Source: Spirogloea muscicola (lineage: Eukaryota; Streptophyta; Zygnematophyceae; Spirogloeales; Spirogloeaceae). Taken from it: DNA of 58,602 bases. The stretch covers positions 71,789 to 130,390 of the forward strand of contig WELB01000048.1 of the NCBI GenBank assembly GCA_009602725.1. The letters are read 5' to 3'. The notes beneath the pieces are model-generated. The model had not been told where the DNA came from. It did not search any database and saw nothing but the letters and a program-made list of their open reading frames with translations. Each line of letters begins with the position of its first letter. The first letter of the stretch is position 1. Positions 1-11,500 of this stretch are shown here, in pieces. Position numbers and translations under genes: made by a program.

Positions 1-3000
1 CTCGGCGGGGGCGGCGGCCGAGCCCCTGTGGCGCCCGCTGTCGGCGGGTGACCTCGACGGCGCCGCAGGCGACGGCGCCACCCTCTGCCTCGTCACGCGG
101 CCATGTGAGCGCCGCCGCCTCCGCCGCCGGCTCTGCGGCCGCTCCTCCTCCTCCGCCGCGCCATCTGCGCCATGCCAAGAGGTACAGCAGCTGCATGTGA
201 TTGAGTTTCATTCAAATCCATTCTAATTTGATATCCATTCAATGGCTCCGCGAGTGCCGCTCAGGGGTGGGGCTCACCCGCCGCTACCTGGCGGACGTGG
301 AGGCCGCCGTCGCCGCCGAGCCGCAGCGGTACGCCGGCCTCCGCTTCGCCGTCCTGGACCCCGCCATTCAGCCCGAGCTGGCGGAGCGCCTGGACCTGAG
401 GTCCATCCCCTCCCGTGAGAGCCGCTGATTACACCCCGCTTGCCTGCTTCTAGAATTGACCATCAAGTCAATTTCTGCAATACATAAGCGCGCGACGTGC
501 TCGCTTAACCTCCGTGTTTGAGCATTATTTGACGCTTTTCGTCGAGCGCTTACAATGAGTTCTCTAGTCGACTGGCTGCAACATTGCCCGAAGGGGACCC
601 AGCAGCTCTAGTCGAAGAGCGTCTGATCCAACTCTGGCGCCATCCGACGCCATTGCGCGGTGTATCTGCATGTGCAGTTTATCTCCTGCGCAGGACCCAT
701 TGGTACCCTTACGTCGACCGCTTCGATGCGCCCGCAACTCTGGCAGCAGCGCTGCACTTTGCAGGCCTCCCCTTTGAGCTGCTGGGCGTCCGTAACCTGC
801 AAAGCGCTGAGGAGCTTCATGGGCTCCAGCAGGAAGCGGCCAGCTCTGTTGTGCTGTTTGACCACTGCGGCTGGATGGCAGCAGCTGCTGGCGGCAGTGA
901 AACGGGTGTCGCACAGAATGTTGTCAAGGAAGCCAACGTCTCAAGAGGTTCCCCAGAAACGGCAACTGCTGTTCCCAGTGTCAGCGAGGGCAGGCCGAGG
1001 GCCATGGCTGAGGCTGAGCGCCTGGAAGCTGTGCCGCTTAGGCCCTACTCTCAGAGATGCACTGCCGACACAGTCTCAAGCAGGCAAGGCATACATGATG
1101 CAGGGGCGGACGGCACAGCCGCAAACTCCAGCGAGGTACCAAGCACCCTGCATTTGCCTCCCAAGCAGTCTTTGGGGCGTGGCGCCAAGTCAAGTGCAGG
1201 ACAACCGGCAGTCGAGCAAATGACGTCGCAGGCAAAGGCGCGTCTTAGCAGGAGTCAGCGGTCGTGTCGCAATAGCGAGCGCCGCCGCTTCCGACGCGCA
1301 CACGCGGAGCTCCGTCGCCTTGCGACAACGCAGGCTGCCGGGCCCCATGGCTGGTCCTTTGGCCTCGTCACGGATGCGGCGGTAACGACTCATGTTGATG
1401 CTGCTTTGGCCAAGGAGCCATGGGGAGCTGTCGTTCACGTGCGTGAGGGCGGGCAAACCTCCGTGTTCCTTGGCCAGTCGCCCATGATGCAATTTCTTAG
1501 AAACGTCTCCAAGGATCCTGTGAAGAAGGTGACCTCAAACCTGACTCAGCAGCACAATTCTATTTGTTGAATCTATTCAGAGCATCTGTGCCCAGTTGCC
1601 TACTTGCTGTGGTCATCTTACTGGCTTGCATGTCAGGCAGTCACTGAGGTGTAGTGAGAGAAGCTCTTCTCAAGCACTAAGCGTGTGTGGGTGAGGACTT
1701 GCACTCATATAAGAGGCTTCTCTCCTTGGAAGACCTGCATCTATAATTTCCAAACTCCTTGGGGTATTCTAGAGCGTCAATGCAAATACTCATTTAGCCC
1801 GTTTCAAGATTGCAGCTCACGCCAGACAATTATGGGCCCCAGCTCAGCGGCTGCGTGCCGGCTCTCATTCTGTTCATTGACCAGATCTCCTTCCCAGACG
1901 CCAGTGAGGCTGCACTGCTCGCCGTGCGATCGGCTGCCCGGCACTTTGCGACGCAAGCCGTCACCAAGGCTTCTGAGGAAGAGAGCACGGTTGCTGATGT
2001 AGATGGCATGGACAGGGAGGAAGATGTCCAACAGGCAGTGCTGCTGCAGGACGCCCATTTGGGAGCAATGCAATCTCTCGCCGCCGGGGTGGTGCCAAGT
2101 GGTGAGCTGCTGCGCCAACTGGCAGGGCAGCAGGGGGCGATCGTTGTGCAGGTAGGAGGTGGTGAGCCGGTCGAGCTCCCATCTCCCCTAGCTGCGCAGC
2201 TGGCAGACGGTGGCATCGACCTGCCGTCTCTACTCAAATCCTTGTGGGCGACCATGGCCCCCCATCAGCACGCCAGGCCCGCTAGGGATCCTGGTGAGGC
2301 TGCTGAAGGCGAGCAGGCCGGAGGCCTGGGTGCGGCCAGTGTGGAGAGTGGATCTGTTGGATTGCGAAAGCAGACCGCTTCTGCTGGACTTGGGGACAAC
2401 GTCGATGCCAGTGCCAGCAACAACGCTGCTGCAAAGGCTGATGCTGAGGCTGAAGGTGACGCCGATGCTGCTGCTACTGCTGGTATTGATGCTGGCGGCG
2501 ATGCCTCCATCCTGGTTGACCGAGCACAAGAGCCTGACCCTTTGTTTGGAGGCGAGCAATGCCCGTTGGAGCCACCGGCGGGGTCCGAGACTGCACGCGG
2601 TGCACCTGCTGAGGCCTGCGAGGCCTACAGTGCAGACACAGAGGCTGCTGAGCCTCGTGACGACGCCGCATCCTCCATGCATGTGCCGCCGTTGCTTAAA
2701 TTCTTCTACATGGATGGCGAGGAGGCTCTCCTCCACATGCTCGAGTCCCCCCCGCTGTCATCGCGCCTGCCCTGCACCATTGCCATACTCCGTCCTGGGA
2801 GGCAAGCTGCCTACCTGCTGCATAAGTGCCCTCCGACGGTCGAGGAGGTCATTGCCTTCTCGCAGGCTGCTCTGGATGGGCAACTGCTGCCCTGGGTACG
2901 TCCCAAGGAAGAAGAGCGCTCAGCTACCTCTGTGCCTACACAGCCTCGAACTCCTCCTCTTCCGGAGCAAGAGTTCCAAGCATCTGATGGGGTGCCACGC

Positions 3001-4858
3001 CTTACGCCCCTGGAGCTGAGAGCGCTGCTCCACCGACCACCCATATCGCATACAGCAGCGGATGCCAACCGCGGCAATGGCACAAGTCAAGTGAATGGGC
3101 ACTCCACCGAGGAACCTGAAGCGACGCTGCTCCCGGTCCCATCAGGAGCTGCCAGCCGCACTTTGTTGCTGGGGCTGACCACCAAACCAGCGTCCCACAT
3201 CGGAGAAGTCCCAGGTCCAGAGGGTCCTCCAATCACAGCAGATGCGTCTACCAATGCAGAGGCAGGCATGCACGTGTTGCAGGAGACATCCAGCTCAGAG
3301 CCCTTCAGAAACAACGATGTGGCAGTGCTCTTCACTTCCCCTGGCTGCGGCTTCTGCCAGCGGGCAGAGCTTGTGTTTTGTGAGATTCACAAAGCAATGG
3401 GCTTACTCTTGGCACAGAAAGATTGGCCATATGTTCCCGCTGGCTTGACAGTCTTGAGGCTGCAGCTAGTGCAGGTGGAGTGCTTCAGTGACAAATGTCA
3501 GAGCGCCTTGGTGGACAGCGGTATGCAGGTGTGGGATGTAATCAACACCTGCATTGTTGCCTTGATGCTGCAACTTGTGTGTGATTGGAGTTTGCCTTAT
3601 AGCTGATCTAAATTGTCCAGAGAGATGTTCGTTTGACGGAGTGCTGCTATACTTTCTGGTTGACTTATGAGATTAAACTCAATGACAGTCAGCATCACCT
3701 CATACTCGCCTGTCCGCCTCTCTTATGTGCATGCAGCTGGAGCTTGGGGATTTTCCCTCGCTGGTCTTGTTCCGTGGTAGTGCGGACCATCCTGAGCCGC
3801 CCAGTGTGTATGCTGGCCAGATGTCAGTCAGGGCGGTCATTGACTTCTTGGCCCATCAAGGCTCCTCATCGCTGGGCCTGCTGAAAGTTTTCGGGAAAGG
3901 TATGTGGACGTTATTGCATACGTAGACCCGTCTTAAAGGCCGCGTGAGCTGTGGAATGTGCAGCATGTCAGCACTCTTCGTTTTAATGCAAAGGCGCTAG
4001 TTCCATATTCGTGTTATTTCGTGTATGTGCTGCTCTCATGCTTTGCTCTCTGAAACAGATGTGAACAGCAGATTGCAGAGCATGGCCGTGCCAGTCAGGA
4101 AAAGACCAGGGGTGACAGGGACAAAGACCAAGCAGAAGGCTTCCGTCACTGGTCCAGAGATTCCTCCTGAGACAGGATGCAGGCAGCTTATCGAAACTGG
4201 CCAAAGTCAGGGTGTGCTCGGTCCAGCTGTACTTCCTCCCCGAGGCTCTCTCTTGGTGGCCACGGAGGCTCTCTCGTCTTCGTGGCTCTTCAGCAAGACT
4301 GTGGTCCTCATATTGGACTGTGGCGGTCAGCCTGCTGGTGTAATCCTGAACCGCCAACTGACGTGGCAGGCTGTGCAGCCTCTCTTGCAGCAACCGCTGC
4401 GCACGGCTTTGGAAGCAGCTGAAGGATCGGTCTTCCTTGGGGGCCCCGTGGGCTCAGCTGAGCCAGGTGGTGCGTCCTCCCTTGGGGTGTTGACCCTCAA
4501 GCGCGGCATGGAAGGCTTTTCCGAGATCCTCCCCGGCTTGTCTTGGGCTGATGTCGACCAACAAGGCCTGTCCAGAATGAACGAGCAGTTGGAGCCAGTG
4601 CGTTTTGTTGAGAACGGAGCCACGGCAGGCACAACCTCAAGCAAAGACCTCTCGAGATACTTCTTCCAGAGGTGCATGTGGGCCCCAGGCCAGCTGCAGG
4701 ACGAGATCCGCAGAGGGATGTGGGTTGTGGCCAGCTGTGCTTCAGATGTGATGTTTCCGCTGTCTGGTGATCAGGGGTTACTTTGTGGTGATGACGATGT
4801 GGGGAAGAATGAGGACTGCTTGTGGACAAGGGTCATGGAGAGTCTAGATAGGAGATAG
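1..4858 (+). CDS. Thioredoxin-fold protein with C-terminal UPF0301 (DUF179/YqgE-AlgH) domain; 5' end may lie outside the window
   Basis: I read exons at <1-104, 265-414, 594-about 1530, 1816-3528, 3737-3899 and 4059-4858 (stop 4856-4858). The first exons carry a degenerate thioredoxin fold (LCLVTRPC, then a PELAERLDLRSIPS segment). The fourth exon ends with a clear thioredoxin active site, SPGCGFCQRAE (CGFC near 3346), and its beta-strand half (FPSLVLFRG, then YAGQMS) is in exon five. The last exon is a UPF0301 domain: RGSLLVATEAL, GVILNRQLTW, VFLGGPVG, then RRGMWVVASCASD. Plants have the same thioredoxin plus DUF179 architecture (for example At3g19780), of unknown biochemical role, probably redox-linked and in the secretory system or an organelle. 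A low-complexity Ala/Asp-rich spacer sits at about 2300-2530. The start codon is not identified. Confidence 0.75.
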
Positions 4859-5100
4859 TCAGCTGTCCGCGGACACCTAGTGCCTTCTGTACATTGTTGC
4901 CATAGATTATTTATTCATTCATTCTTTCAGCAATTTCTTTCCCACGTTCCAGATCAGCTCGCATTTTCTCTGAAACACCATGAATATCCGACAACAGGAA
5001 GTGTACCTGCTTCAAGTTGACCAAAGTGATGAATAGATCAAAGAACAGTGGTATGAATCGTGGCCATGTTGACAACATAAGCTTGTGGACCTTGTTTTCT
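4859..5100. other. 3' flank of the thioredoxin/UPF0301 gene
   Basis: AT-richer than the coding sequence, with TATTTATTCATTCATTC at about 4908. I see no open frame or RNA gene here. It probably contains the 3' UTR and polyadenylation region. The retrotransposon tract starts just after it. Confidence 0.4.
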
Positions 5101-5590
5101 CTTTTTGGGCTGGCCTCTTGTCAGGGGGATTGCTTTCCGGCTGCTAGTCTTTCTGATTTGCGGCTCCTCACTAGAGGTTACTAAGTGCTTCATCCTACCG
5201 GGCAAGCTTTGAGAAAGCGCTTTTGGCCCCTTCGGACCTTGTCAATTATTTTGGGGCTAGCTGTTCACAGCCCTTGCCCCCCCCCTTTCAAACCTTGTGT
5301 GTCTTTTCGGGCGCGTCAGCGCTCTTTGGCTCATGCGGTCCACGCGCGGGCTGGCCGTGCTATGGCTGCTGCTTCCGGGTCTCGGCAAAGTGCCGCTTCT
5401 CCTGCTCCGAGTTACTCTGATCTGCTGTTGCTCACACTTGGATACTGAGCAGCCATCTGCATCTCCCTCTGCACCATCTTGCACTTTGTAGTGTAGTCCT
5501 TTTTCAGCACCTCTTTCTTTGGCTTTGAACATTGTCCATTCTTTTTGGGTTGGCTTTGCCAGCCCCTCTTCTCAATGGGCGAGCACCTTC
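5101..5590 (+). mobile_element. Two 5'-truncated LINE 3' ends (family F2), head to tail
   Basis: The first copy ends its ORF with SDLRLLTRGY and stop TAA at 5182-5184. A short 3' UTR follows with a hairpin at 5254-5273 (GGGCT...AGCCC). The second copy encodes HARAGRAMAAASGSRQ and ends YSDLLLLTLGY with stop at 5446-5448. Its UTR has the hairpin GGGTTGGC-TTT-GCCAGCCC at 5547-5565, followed by the family 3' end ATGGGCGAGC. Other copies in the window share the peptide ending, the UTR phrase CTTGTCCATTCTTTT and the hairpin, which identifies these as truncated copies of one element. No poly(A) tail is visible. Confidence 0.75.
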
Positions 5591-6172
5591 TTTCGGGCTG
5601 GCTTCTCACTGGCCCTTGCCCCACATCCGGCGATGGAGGTGTCTGGCATCATGCCAATCTCCTCAAGGCGCGGCAAGCCATACGTGCGGCGTCTGGACGT
5701 GGTCGCTACCCAGCGGGGCGGTGGGCATCGTCTGCTCTTGGACGTGGTACTGATTGACGCATACAAGGCTGGCGCACCCACGTCAACTGTGTCTGGCTGG
5801 GCCACGTCCAGCGCGGAGCGCAAGAAGGAGCGGCACTACCATGATCATCCTCGAGAGGACCATCTTTACCCGTGTGCCATGGATATCTACGGAGGCTACG
5901 GCGTGAAATGGTCCTCCCTGATCCAGCATCTGGCCCGGCTGGTTGATGCGCGTCATCAAAGTCGGGGGGGCAGCTTGGGCCACTCCAGCATTCCGCAGGC
6001 CTTAGTTGCATAGCATAGAATGCGGCTCTCGCTTAGTTTGCAGCGCTCGCAAGCATTGGCTCTTCATCAACGTGCAGGGCGCGCTCTAAGTCAGGCCTCC
6101 GGCTTTCGCGGCGGCGCTCCAGCTCCCCAAGTTAGCTTGTCAGATTTGTTTGTGCTCACTCGTGGGTACTAA
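5591..6172 (+). mobile_element. LINE ORF2 C-terminal fragment with restriction-like endonuclease region (family F2-like)
   Basis: One frame (about 5630-6010) reads RRLDVV...GGG-x-R-x-LLLDVVLIDAYK...ERKKERHYHDH...YPCAMDIYGGYG. It matches the LINE copy at 33.5-33.9 kb residue by residue in its conserved positions. The two spaced acidic motifs (LD-V and LLDVV) resemble the PD-(D/E)XK-type endonuclease at the C-terminus of R2- and Dualen/RandI-type LINEs. The reading frame shifts near 5970. The ORF end then resumes as LSLQRSQALALHQRAGRAL and SLSDLFVLTRGY with stop at 6170-6172. It is broken and 5'-truncated. Confidence 0.7.
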
Positions 6173-6247
6173 TGTCACCTTAGGTACCTTAGATTAGCTT
6201 AGGTCTCCGTACCATGTAGCCTTGTTTAGTCTGCACTCGACTCTGCC

Positions 6248-6325
6248 TGAACAATGTATTGGCTTGAATTTGCCTCCCTTTCAATTCATGCGCCCCGCGC
6301 GCCTTCTCTCACATCGAGAGAGCTA
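6248..6325 (+). repeat. Dispersed repeat RB (GGCTTGAATTGGCCTC...GCGCACCGCGCGCC)
   Basis: This sequence recurs at 15527-15566 (-), 15607-15650 (-), 25852-25925 (-), 25930-25985 (-) and 55813-55876 (+), with weaker versions at 44049-44095 and 49629-49672. It usually starts TGAACAATGTATTGGCTTGA and ends near CGCGCGCCTTCTC. I see no coding potential. It may be part of another retrotransposon 3' region. Confidence 0.6.
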
Positions 6326-6379
6326 CTCCATCTTTTCACAGCAGAAGAGTCTTCTCTCTCTTTTCACACGTGGCAGACG

Positions 6380-6880
6380 CGGTGCATCTACGTGCCGGTC
6401 GCGTTGGTTGCAGCCTCTGGCTGCAGACAAGGGCATTCCTTAGTGCTTTTTGGGAGGGAAAAGCGCTTTGGGAGAAGAGCGCGCTTTTGGTCCCTTCGGA
6501 CCCGGTCAACTCGCTTCGGGCTGGCTGTTTACTGCTGAGTGATCCATCCTCCCCCTGTGCTGACATGACATCGTCAGGATGGAAGAGCTCGCCCATTGAG
6601 GATAGGGGCTGGAACAGCCAGCCCAGAAAAGAATGGACAAAGTACGAGAAGGGAGCCAGGGGAAGCGCTAAGAAAAACAAGCACAAGAAGAAACAAAGCA
6701 GCTACGAATGACTCAGTAATTCCTGCTGAGCAGCCGCAGATCAGAGATGCCTAGCTAGGGTCCTGGAAGTGGGTCCCCTGGACAGAGCCAGAGGCAGCAG
6801 CTAGGGCTCTTCCGGCACGAAGGTGCAGCGCACGGGCCATGGACCTCTGCAGCGAGACGGCCCCTCTGTAGCTGCTAAAC
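6380..6880 (-). mobile_element. F2 LINE 3' end (minus strand), abutting a degraded plus-strand copy
   Basis: On the minus strand 6880-6580 reads VSLQRSMARALHLRAGRALA...TGTHFQDPS, then an ORF end SDLRLLSRNY with stop at 6713-6715. The 3' UTR follows, with a perfect hairpin at 6605-6624 and the terminal ATGGGCGAGC. A 4-base duplication (CTAGCTAG) in the ORF shifts the frame relative to the otherwise near-identical copy at 43311-43505. On the plus strand, 6370-6540 holds an older decayed copy (AVHLRAGR) whose UTR hairpin at about 6519 is weak. Confidence 0.7.
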
Positions 6881-6882
6881 GC

Positions 6883-7085
6883 TGGTCGGCCCCTCCAAAC
6901 CCTTGTCAATTCTTTATGGGCTGGCTTATCACAGCCCTTGCCCCCATTTGGAGTGCCACTTCTTCTTTGTTCACAGCACCTTGCCCCCACTGGGAGAGAA
7001 AGAAGTGGCACTCCCAATGGGGGCAAGGGCTGCGAAAAGCCAGCCCAAAAAGAATGCACAAAGGTTCAGAGGGGCCTAAGAGCGG
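6883..7085. repeat. Inverted pair of F2 LINE 3' ends (fold-back)
   Basis: The left arm (6883-about 6990, +) and right arm (about 7000-7085, -) are the same 3' UTR segment in opposite orientation. Each has its own small hairpin (6918-6937, GGGCTG...CAGCCC; 7027-7046, complementary orientation) and the flank CTTGCCCCCATTGGGAG. An RNA copy of either strand could fold into a long imperfect hairpin of about 90 bp with a short loop. I see no coding sequence. Confidence 0.7.
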
Positions 7086-7097
7086 TGAGCAGCTGCG

Positions 7098-7430
7098 GGT
7101 CAACCTGCTGTAGGTTATGTGGATATTTAGATGTGCTTGCTTTCCTTTGTACTTGGCCATTGGCCTATGTTTGTTTCAAATACACGAAATTTTCTACAAA
7201 GGGGCCTGAGGATGCAATGGTAAAACAGGGGGAGGATGGATCACTCAATAAGTACGAGTGAGGAGCCTCAGATCCGACAGACTAGCTGCCGGGAAGCTAT
7301 CACCCTGACGAAAGCCAGAGCCGGCAGCGAGAGCACGGCCAGCTCGCAGATGCAGAGCGTGGGCCATGGACCTTGCCTCCACTGGGAGAGCCACTTTCTT
7401 CTCAACCATTGCCTTCACATTCGGAAGCGG
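7098..7430. mobile_element. F1 LINE tail (+) followed by F2 LINE ORF end (-)
   Basis: 7098-7195 is the F1 tail: CTGTAGGTTATGTGG...TACTTGGCC...GTTTCAAATACACGAAA, the same as after the ORF at 34084. 7400-7245 on the minus strand encodes MAHALHLRAGRALAAGSGFR, and then SLSDLRLLTRTY with stop at 7245-7247, which is the F2 ORF end. No full ORF remains. Confidence 0.7.
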
Positions 7431-7439
7431 CTGTTCCGT

Positions 7440-7630
7440 TCATTCCTGAGGCCCCCCCGGGCTCACGCCTGCGAGCACGTGTCAGGCTCTAGCGCCCCGC
7501 CTGCGCCGTGCCCCGGCCACGTGGCGGGCCTGCCAGGGCCCCCACTGTTGCCGCCAGGTGCCCCTCTCAACCCCCCCCTCCCCGACAGTGCACCTGCGCC
7601 GCTGCCCCTCGCCCACTCTCCGCGCCGCGC

Positions 7631-7668
<38 letters not shown>

Positions 7669-8552
7669 CNCGGAGGAGGGCGCCGCGCTCCAGGGCCCGC
7701 CGCAGCGCTGCCGCAGTCGCGGCCGCGCCCTCGCCGCCTGCCTGACTGGTCGGCCCCCACCTCCGTCCCGTCTTCTGCCGCGGTGAAGCCCGTTGGCGCG
7801 CTCATGCGCTCCGTCTCGCGCCGTGCCCGACATGGTCACTCGTTGAGGACAGCGTCCCTTCAGAATCGTCGTGCTCGGCGCTCCTGCCGGTCGCATGCCG
7901 AGGAGGCTGAGAGACGAGCATGCCTCGAGTTCACGAGGTGCTTCGGCTGCGACGTTTCACTGCGGTGTTGCCTGGGTGCACTGGCAACGGCGGCGCGCAC
8001 TCTTCAGTATAATAACCAGTTATACTGAAGATTCCTGATCCTCTCTCTGCTTCTGCATGGCCTCACGCTCCGCTTCACTGGGCCGGTTTGGCTGCAGCAG
8101 GAACCATCTGCCTGCAAAAGCGTTAGCATGCCAGCGGGTGGCTTGAAGGCCCGGCGGCTTGGAGGCCTATGACGGAGCGCGGCCCGGTTAGGGGAAGCAG
8201 GGGCGAGCGCCGTCCTATCTCCTGCTTGGGAGCTGCGAAGGCCCTGGTCGGCGGAGCAAAGCCTGGCAGCGGCGACCTCGACCCTGCCAGAAGGAATGAG
8301 ACCTTCGTGCAGAGGTGAGGCAGGGAGGGCGCCTGAAGGCCAGGGCTCGCACTTTGCCTTCTTGACCACTTTGGTGGCCACCCCAAGTTCATAGTGTGTG
8401 TAATTTAACTTTGATTTGGTGAGGAGCCTGGTCTGCTTGCTCGTGGCCTCTAGTTGCTTGATTGGTCTTTGAATAGAGAGGTACAGCTCTCTTGCGTGCA
8501 TCGCAATCTGCAATTACTGTCAAAATATAGGGTTCTTTCTTTGGACTGGCTG
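7440..8552. other. GC-rich CGG-repeat tract and upstream region of the PP4R1-like gene
   Basis: 7632-7669 is an uninterrupted CGG/GGC repeat with one N at 7670. The surrounding 7440-7860 is very GC-rich and open in several frames because of composition, which is not evidence of coding. The region lies just upstream of the PP4R1-like gene and resembles the CGG-rich 5' ends of ACP and CHLP. It therefore probably contains that gene's promoter and perhaps an unrecognised first exon. For 8030-8540 I see nothing recognisable. Confidence 0.4.
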
Positions 8553-11500
8553 CAGATTATACCATGTTTGCTACATGGCCGAGGCTGCTGAGCGAGCTGG
8601 CCGCCACACCTCGGCGGAGGTTTTCGTTCCCCTCTGCAAGGAGCTAGCGGGTGACAGTGAGCCGGAGATCCGACAGGCCCTGGCCAATCAGCTCCCTCAA
8701 CTTGCACGCATCTTCTTGGATGTATGTGGATAGCTGTTCTTACACTGCTTTCTTCTCTTCGTCGAGCAATAACAGCGCAGCTAGGCTGAGTCCTATACTT
8801 TCGCTTGACCAATTAGGATTGCTGTAAAGGCAAGGGGAGTCTTTCAAGCAAGCAACGTGCAAAATTTCAGGCATGGAAGCAAATCAGCAATGTCAGATCA
8901 TATGCACAAGGCCCTAGCAATTTCCCTGCAGTAAAGCGCTTGTGGGCTATGTCTAATAGGGTGGCCAGGAGGCCCTCTCTACTGAGCTGCTGGGTCTTCT
9001 TCATGTCAGCAAGGCTCTTCTCAAAGATTCCTGTGGAGAGGTTGCAAATGAGTCCCATGCCTTTTTCGAAGTTATTAGACCTTCATTTCGCCATGTTCTT
9101 AATCTTCATGGTAGCATTGTCCACGAGGTGCCAGTTGTGGCGTCTCTTATCTTCTCTGTTGAGTACCAGCACTTGGGGAGCAGTATTTCAGTGGCAAAAC
9201 TTGGGGCAATTTTGTGCAGGTCCAGGTGGCTGCAGAGCATGCCTCATTGACATGTTGCAGAAGGCTGAAGGTCTCACACAGTTGGAGAATGAGCTGGTGG
9301 AGATCGTTAGCACGCTCTCAACAAGCAGGGAGGAGACACAGAGGATGTGTGCAGCCAATGTGCGTAACATGCCAGCCAGATACAGGGATCCAATCTGTAC
9401 ATACTGTGCACAGAGACATGGCAGGCACGATGCACAATCAGACGACGAGGTTGTAGTAGGTCTGAAATCTCTACCGTCATTTGTGTGTCTATGCACGTGG
9501 TAAAGTGACCTGTCTGACAAGTTCAGCATAGTGGTCTGCAGCTTGCAGTTTGTTGCTCGGAAGGCTTACAGCTTGGACTCTTTGAGGCAAACATTGCCCC
9601 TGAGATGGTCAAGCTTGCAGCTGACTCCGAATTCCGTGTCCGAAAGGTTGGCTACGCCTCTGCTACTTACAGGACTTACTGACTGGGCTGCTTGCTCCAA
9701 GCAAACACTTTGTCTGAATGAAATTGCAAGCCCTTTTGATTGTTGATGATTGATTATTGATAATGATTGATTGTTGTGCTAGATCTCGCTTGCAAGTATT
9801 GACCCTTAGAGGACCCCTATGTTGTGAAGGCCGTAGCGGTTGGATTGCCAAGATGCTGCGAGATTCTGGCAAGGAAGTCCAGCACAGTGATTGACCAGCT
9901 GGTACTTTGCTCCTTCCAATATTGCCCGCTACTATGTGCTGATCCATCTTTAATTGCTTCATAGGATGCAATTGTCGAAGACCTGCTACGTGGCAGGCAG
10001 CTTGATTGAGGTGCACATTTCACTCAGGTAGTCAATTGCATCAGATCAACTATAAGGTGAACACTACCAGGTCTTCTGTGCACGCTACAAAGAAAGCTGT
10101 GGTCTTTGGTAACATTGATATTGCTGGGCAGAATATAAGCAAGACGCCAAATTGTGTATGGTGGAGCAATCACTGCTGCAATTGACTTTGCAACTTCTGC
10201 AAACCCTCCTTGCAGCTGGATGTGTTCGTCATGCTTTCAGCAGACTCTGTTTGGGCTGTTCGAACGGCATGTGCCGAGGGTATTGTGCATATTGAAAAGG
10301 CTGTGAAATCTGCTGCTCGAGATGAACTACTCGCTGGAGTCATCGAGCATCTTGCCAAGGATGTAAGATATGTAGAGCAGCCCACATGTTAATACGAAGT
10401 TGTGACTATGGAGCCTAGAAATATCCAGGGTATTCATTGAGCATCTTGCTCTGAAAGTTGCACTGACTAGCTCAATGTGTGCTTAGACCTGTTGCTGTAC
10501 AAGCTCCTCAATACAAACTGCTAACAAGTGGCAGGGCTGTCTACTTGGTGGCAGGAGTCTACATGGGTGAGGGACGCTGCATTTCAGATGCTTGGTCCCT
10601 TGATCTCCGTCCTAGATTGCCCCTTGCAGGTGAAGTACCTAGCTTAATGTGCTAATTTGCATGCAATTGATGTCTGGCAAGAGTACTGTGGCTCACATGA
10701 CATGACCCTTTGTTAACAAGCAAGTAGTGGATGGATGCATAACTTTCAATTTGAGTACGTCTGCAGCAATCTGCGAGACTGGTCGAGCTGTACACCAGTA
10801 TGGCTGACCCGTCTTCAGAGGACAGCCGATTACGTATGTATTGCGCCTTCAATTTTCCAGGTATTGTCCTCATCCCAAGAAGTATACCAGGAACATTGTT
10901 GATTACATGAATGCATAAGAAAGTCTGCCACGATGCATGTTATTGCATTGCCATGCTTGTCTCAATACCAGCGTCTGAGTCGGACGAGCAAGAGCAAACC
11001 GCCAGGTGCTCTTTCGGACAGCCTGCAGATCTCAGGTAGTTTCCAATTAGCAATGAAGTCGCTCGGAGTGTGGTGATCCTCATATATCCTCACATAATTT
11101 CATTGATACTATTGAAATCGGCATGTGGAGATGGGCATGCAGCTGTTGTGCAGAAACTTGGTTCAGAGAGGTGGCATGAGTTGAGTACTTCATTTCAGGT
11201 CTTGCTGACGTGCGACCAGGTCTGTGTGAGATGCAAGTTTCCTTTTCCATAGACGTCTTACTTGACAGACGCACAAGCATCAGGAATGCCGTGTTGCTTC
11301 GATGTACAACCACTAAACAGAGTGCATGGGGAACATGTCTCTTTTGTTTTTGTGATTTGCTGGTCTCTGCTTCTCATAACTGAGTAATGAAACCTGTTTC
11401 TTTCGCTGATGCACTTAGTCCTTTGGCCTCTTTTCGAAACTGATCGATCATTTCCCTTATGGCTTGCAGGAGGCTGTGCGCAGGTCACTTGCCTACTCAC

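Noticed and set aside
584-1223. Several overlapping frames on both strands in the first gene
   Set aside because: Only one plus-strand frame joins in phase to the thioredoxin and UPF0301 exons.
6370-6711. Lys-rich small protein (ending HKKKQSSYE) also found at 43.4-43.7 kb
   Set aside because: It is the antisense of the F2 3' UTR; its conservation is explained by the repeat.
5101-7430. CRISPR-like or satellite array
   Set aside because: The recurring units are at irregular spacing, in both orientations, and carry LINE ORF ends. They are retrotransposon 3' ends.
7236-7805. Arg/Pro-rich proteins on both strands around 7.3-7.8 kb
   Set aside because: Products of CGG repeats and an inverted LINE end; no family match and no splice support.
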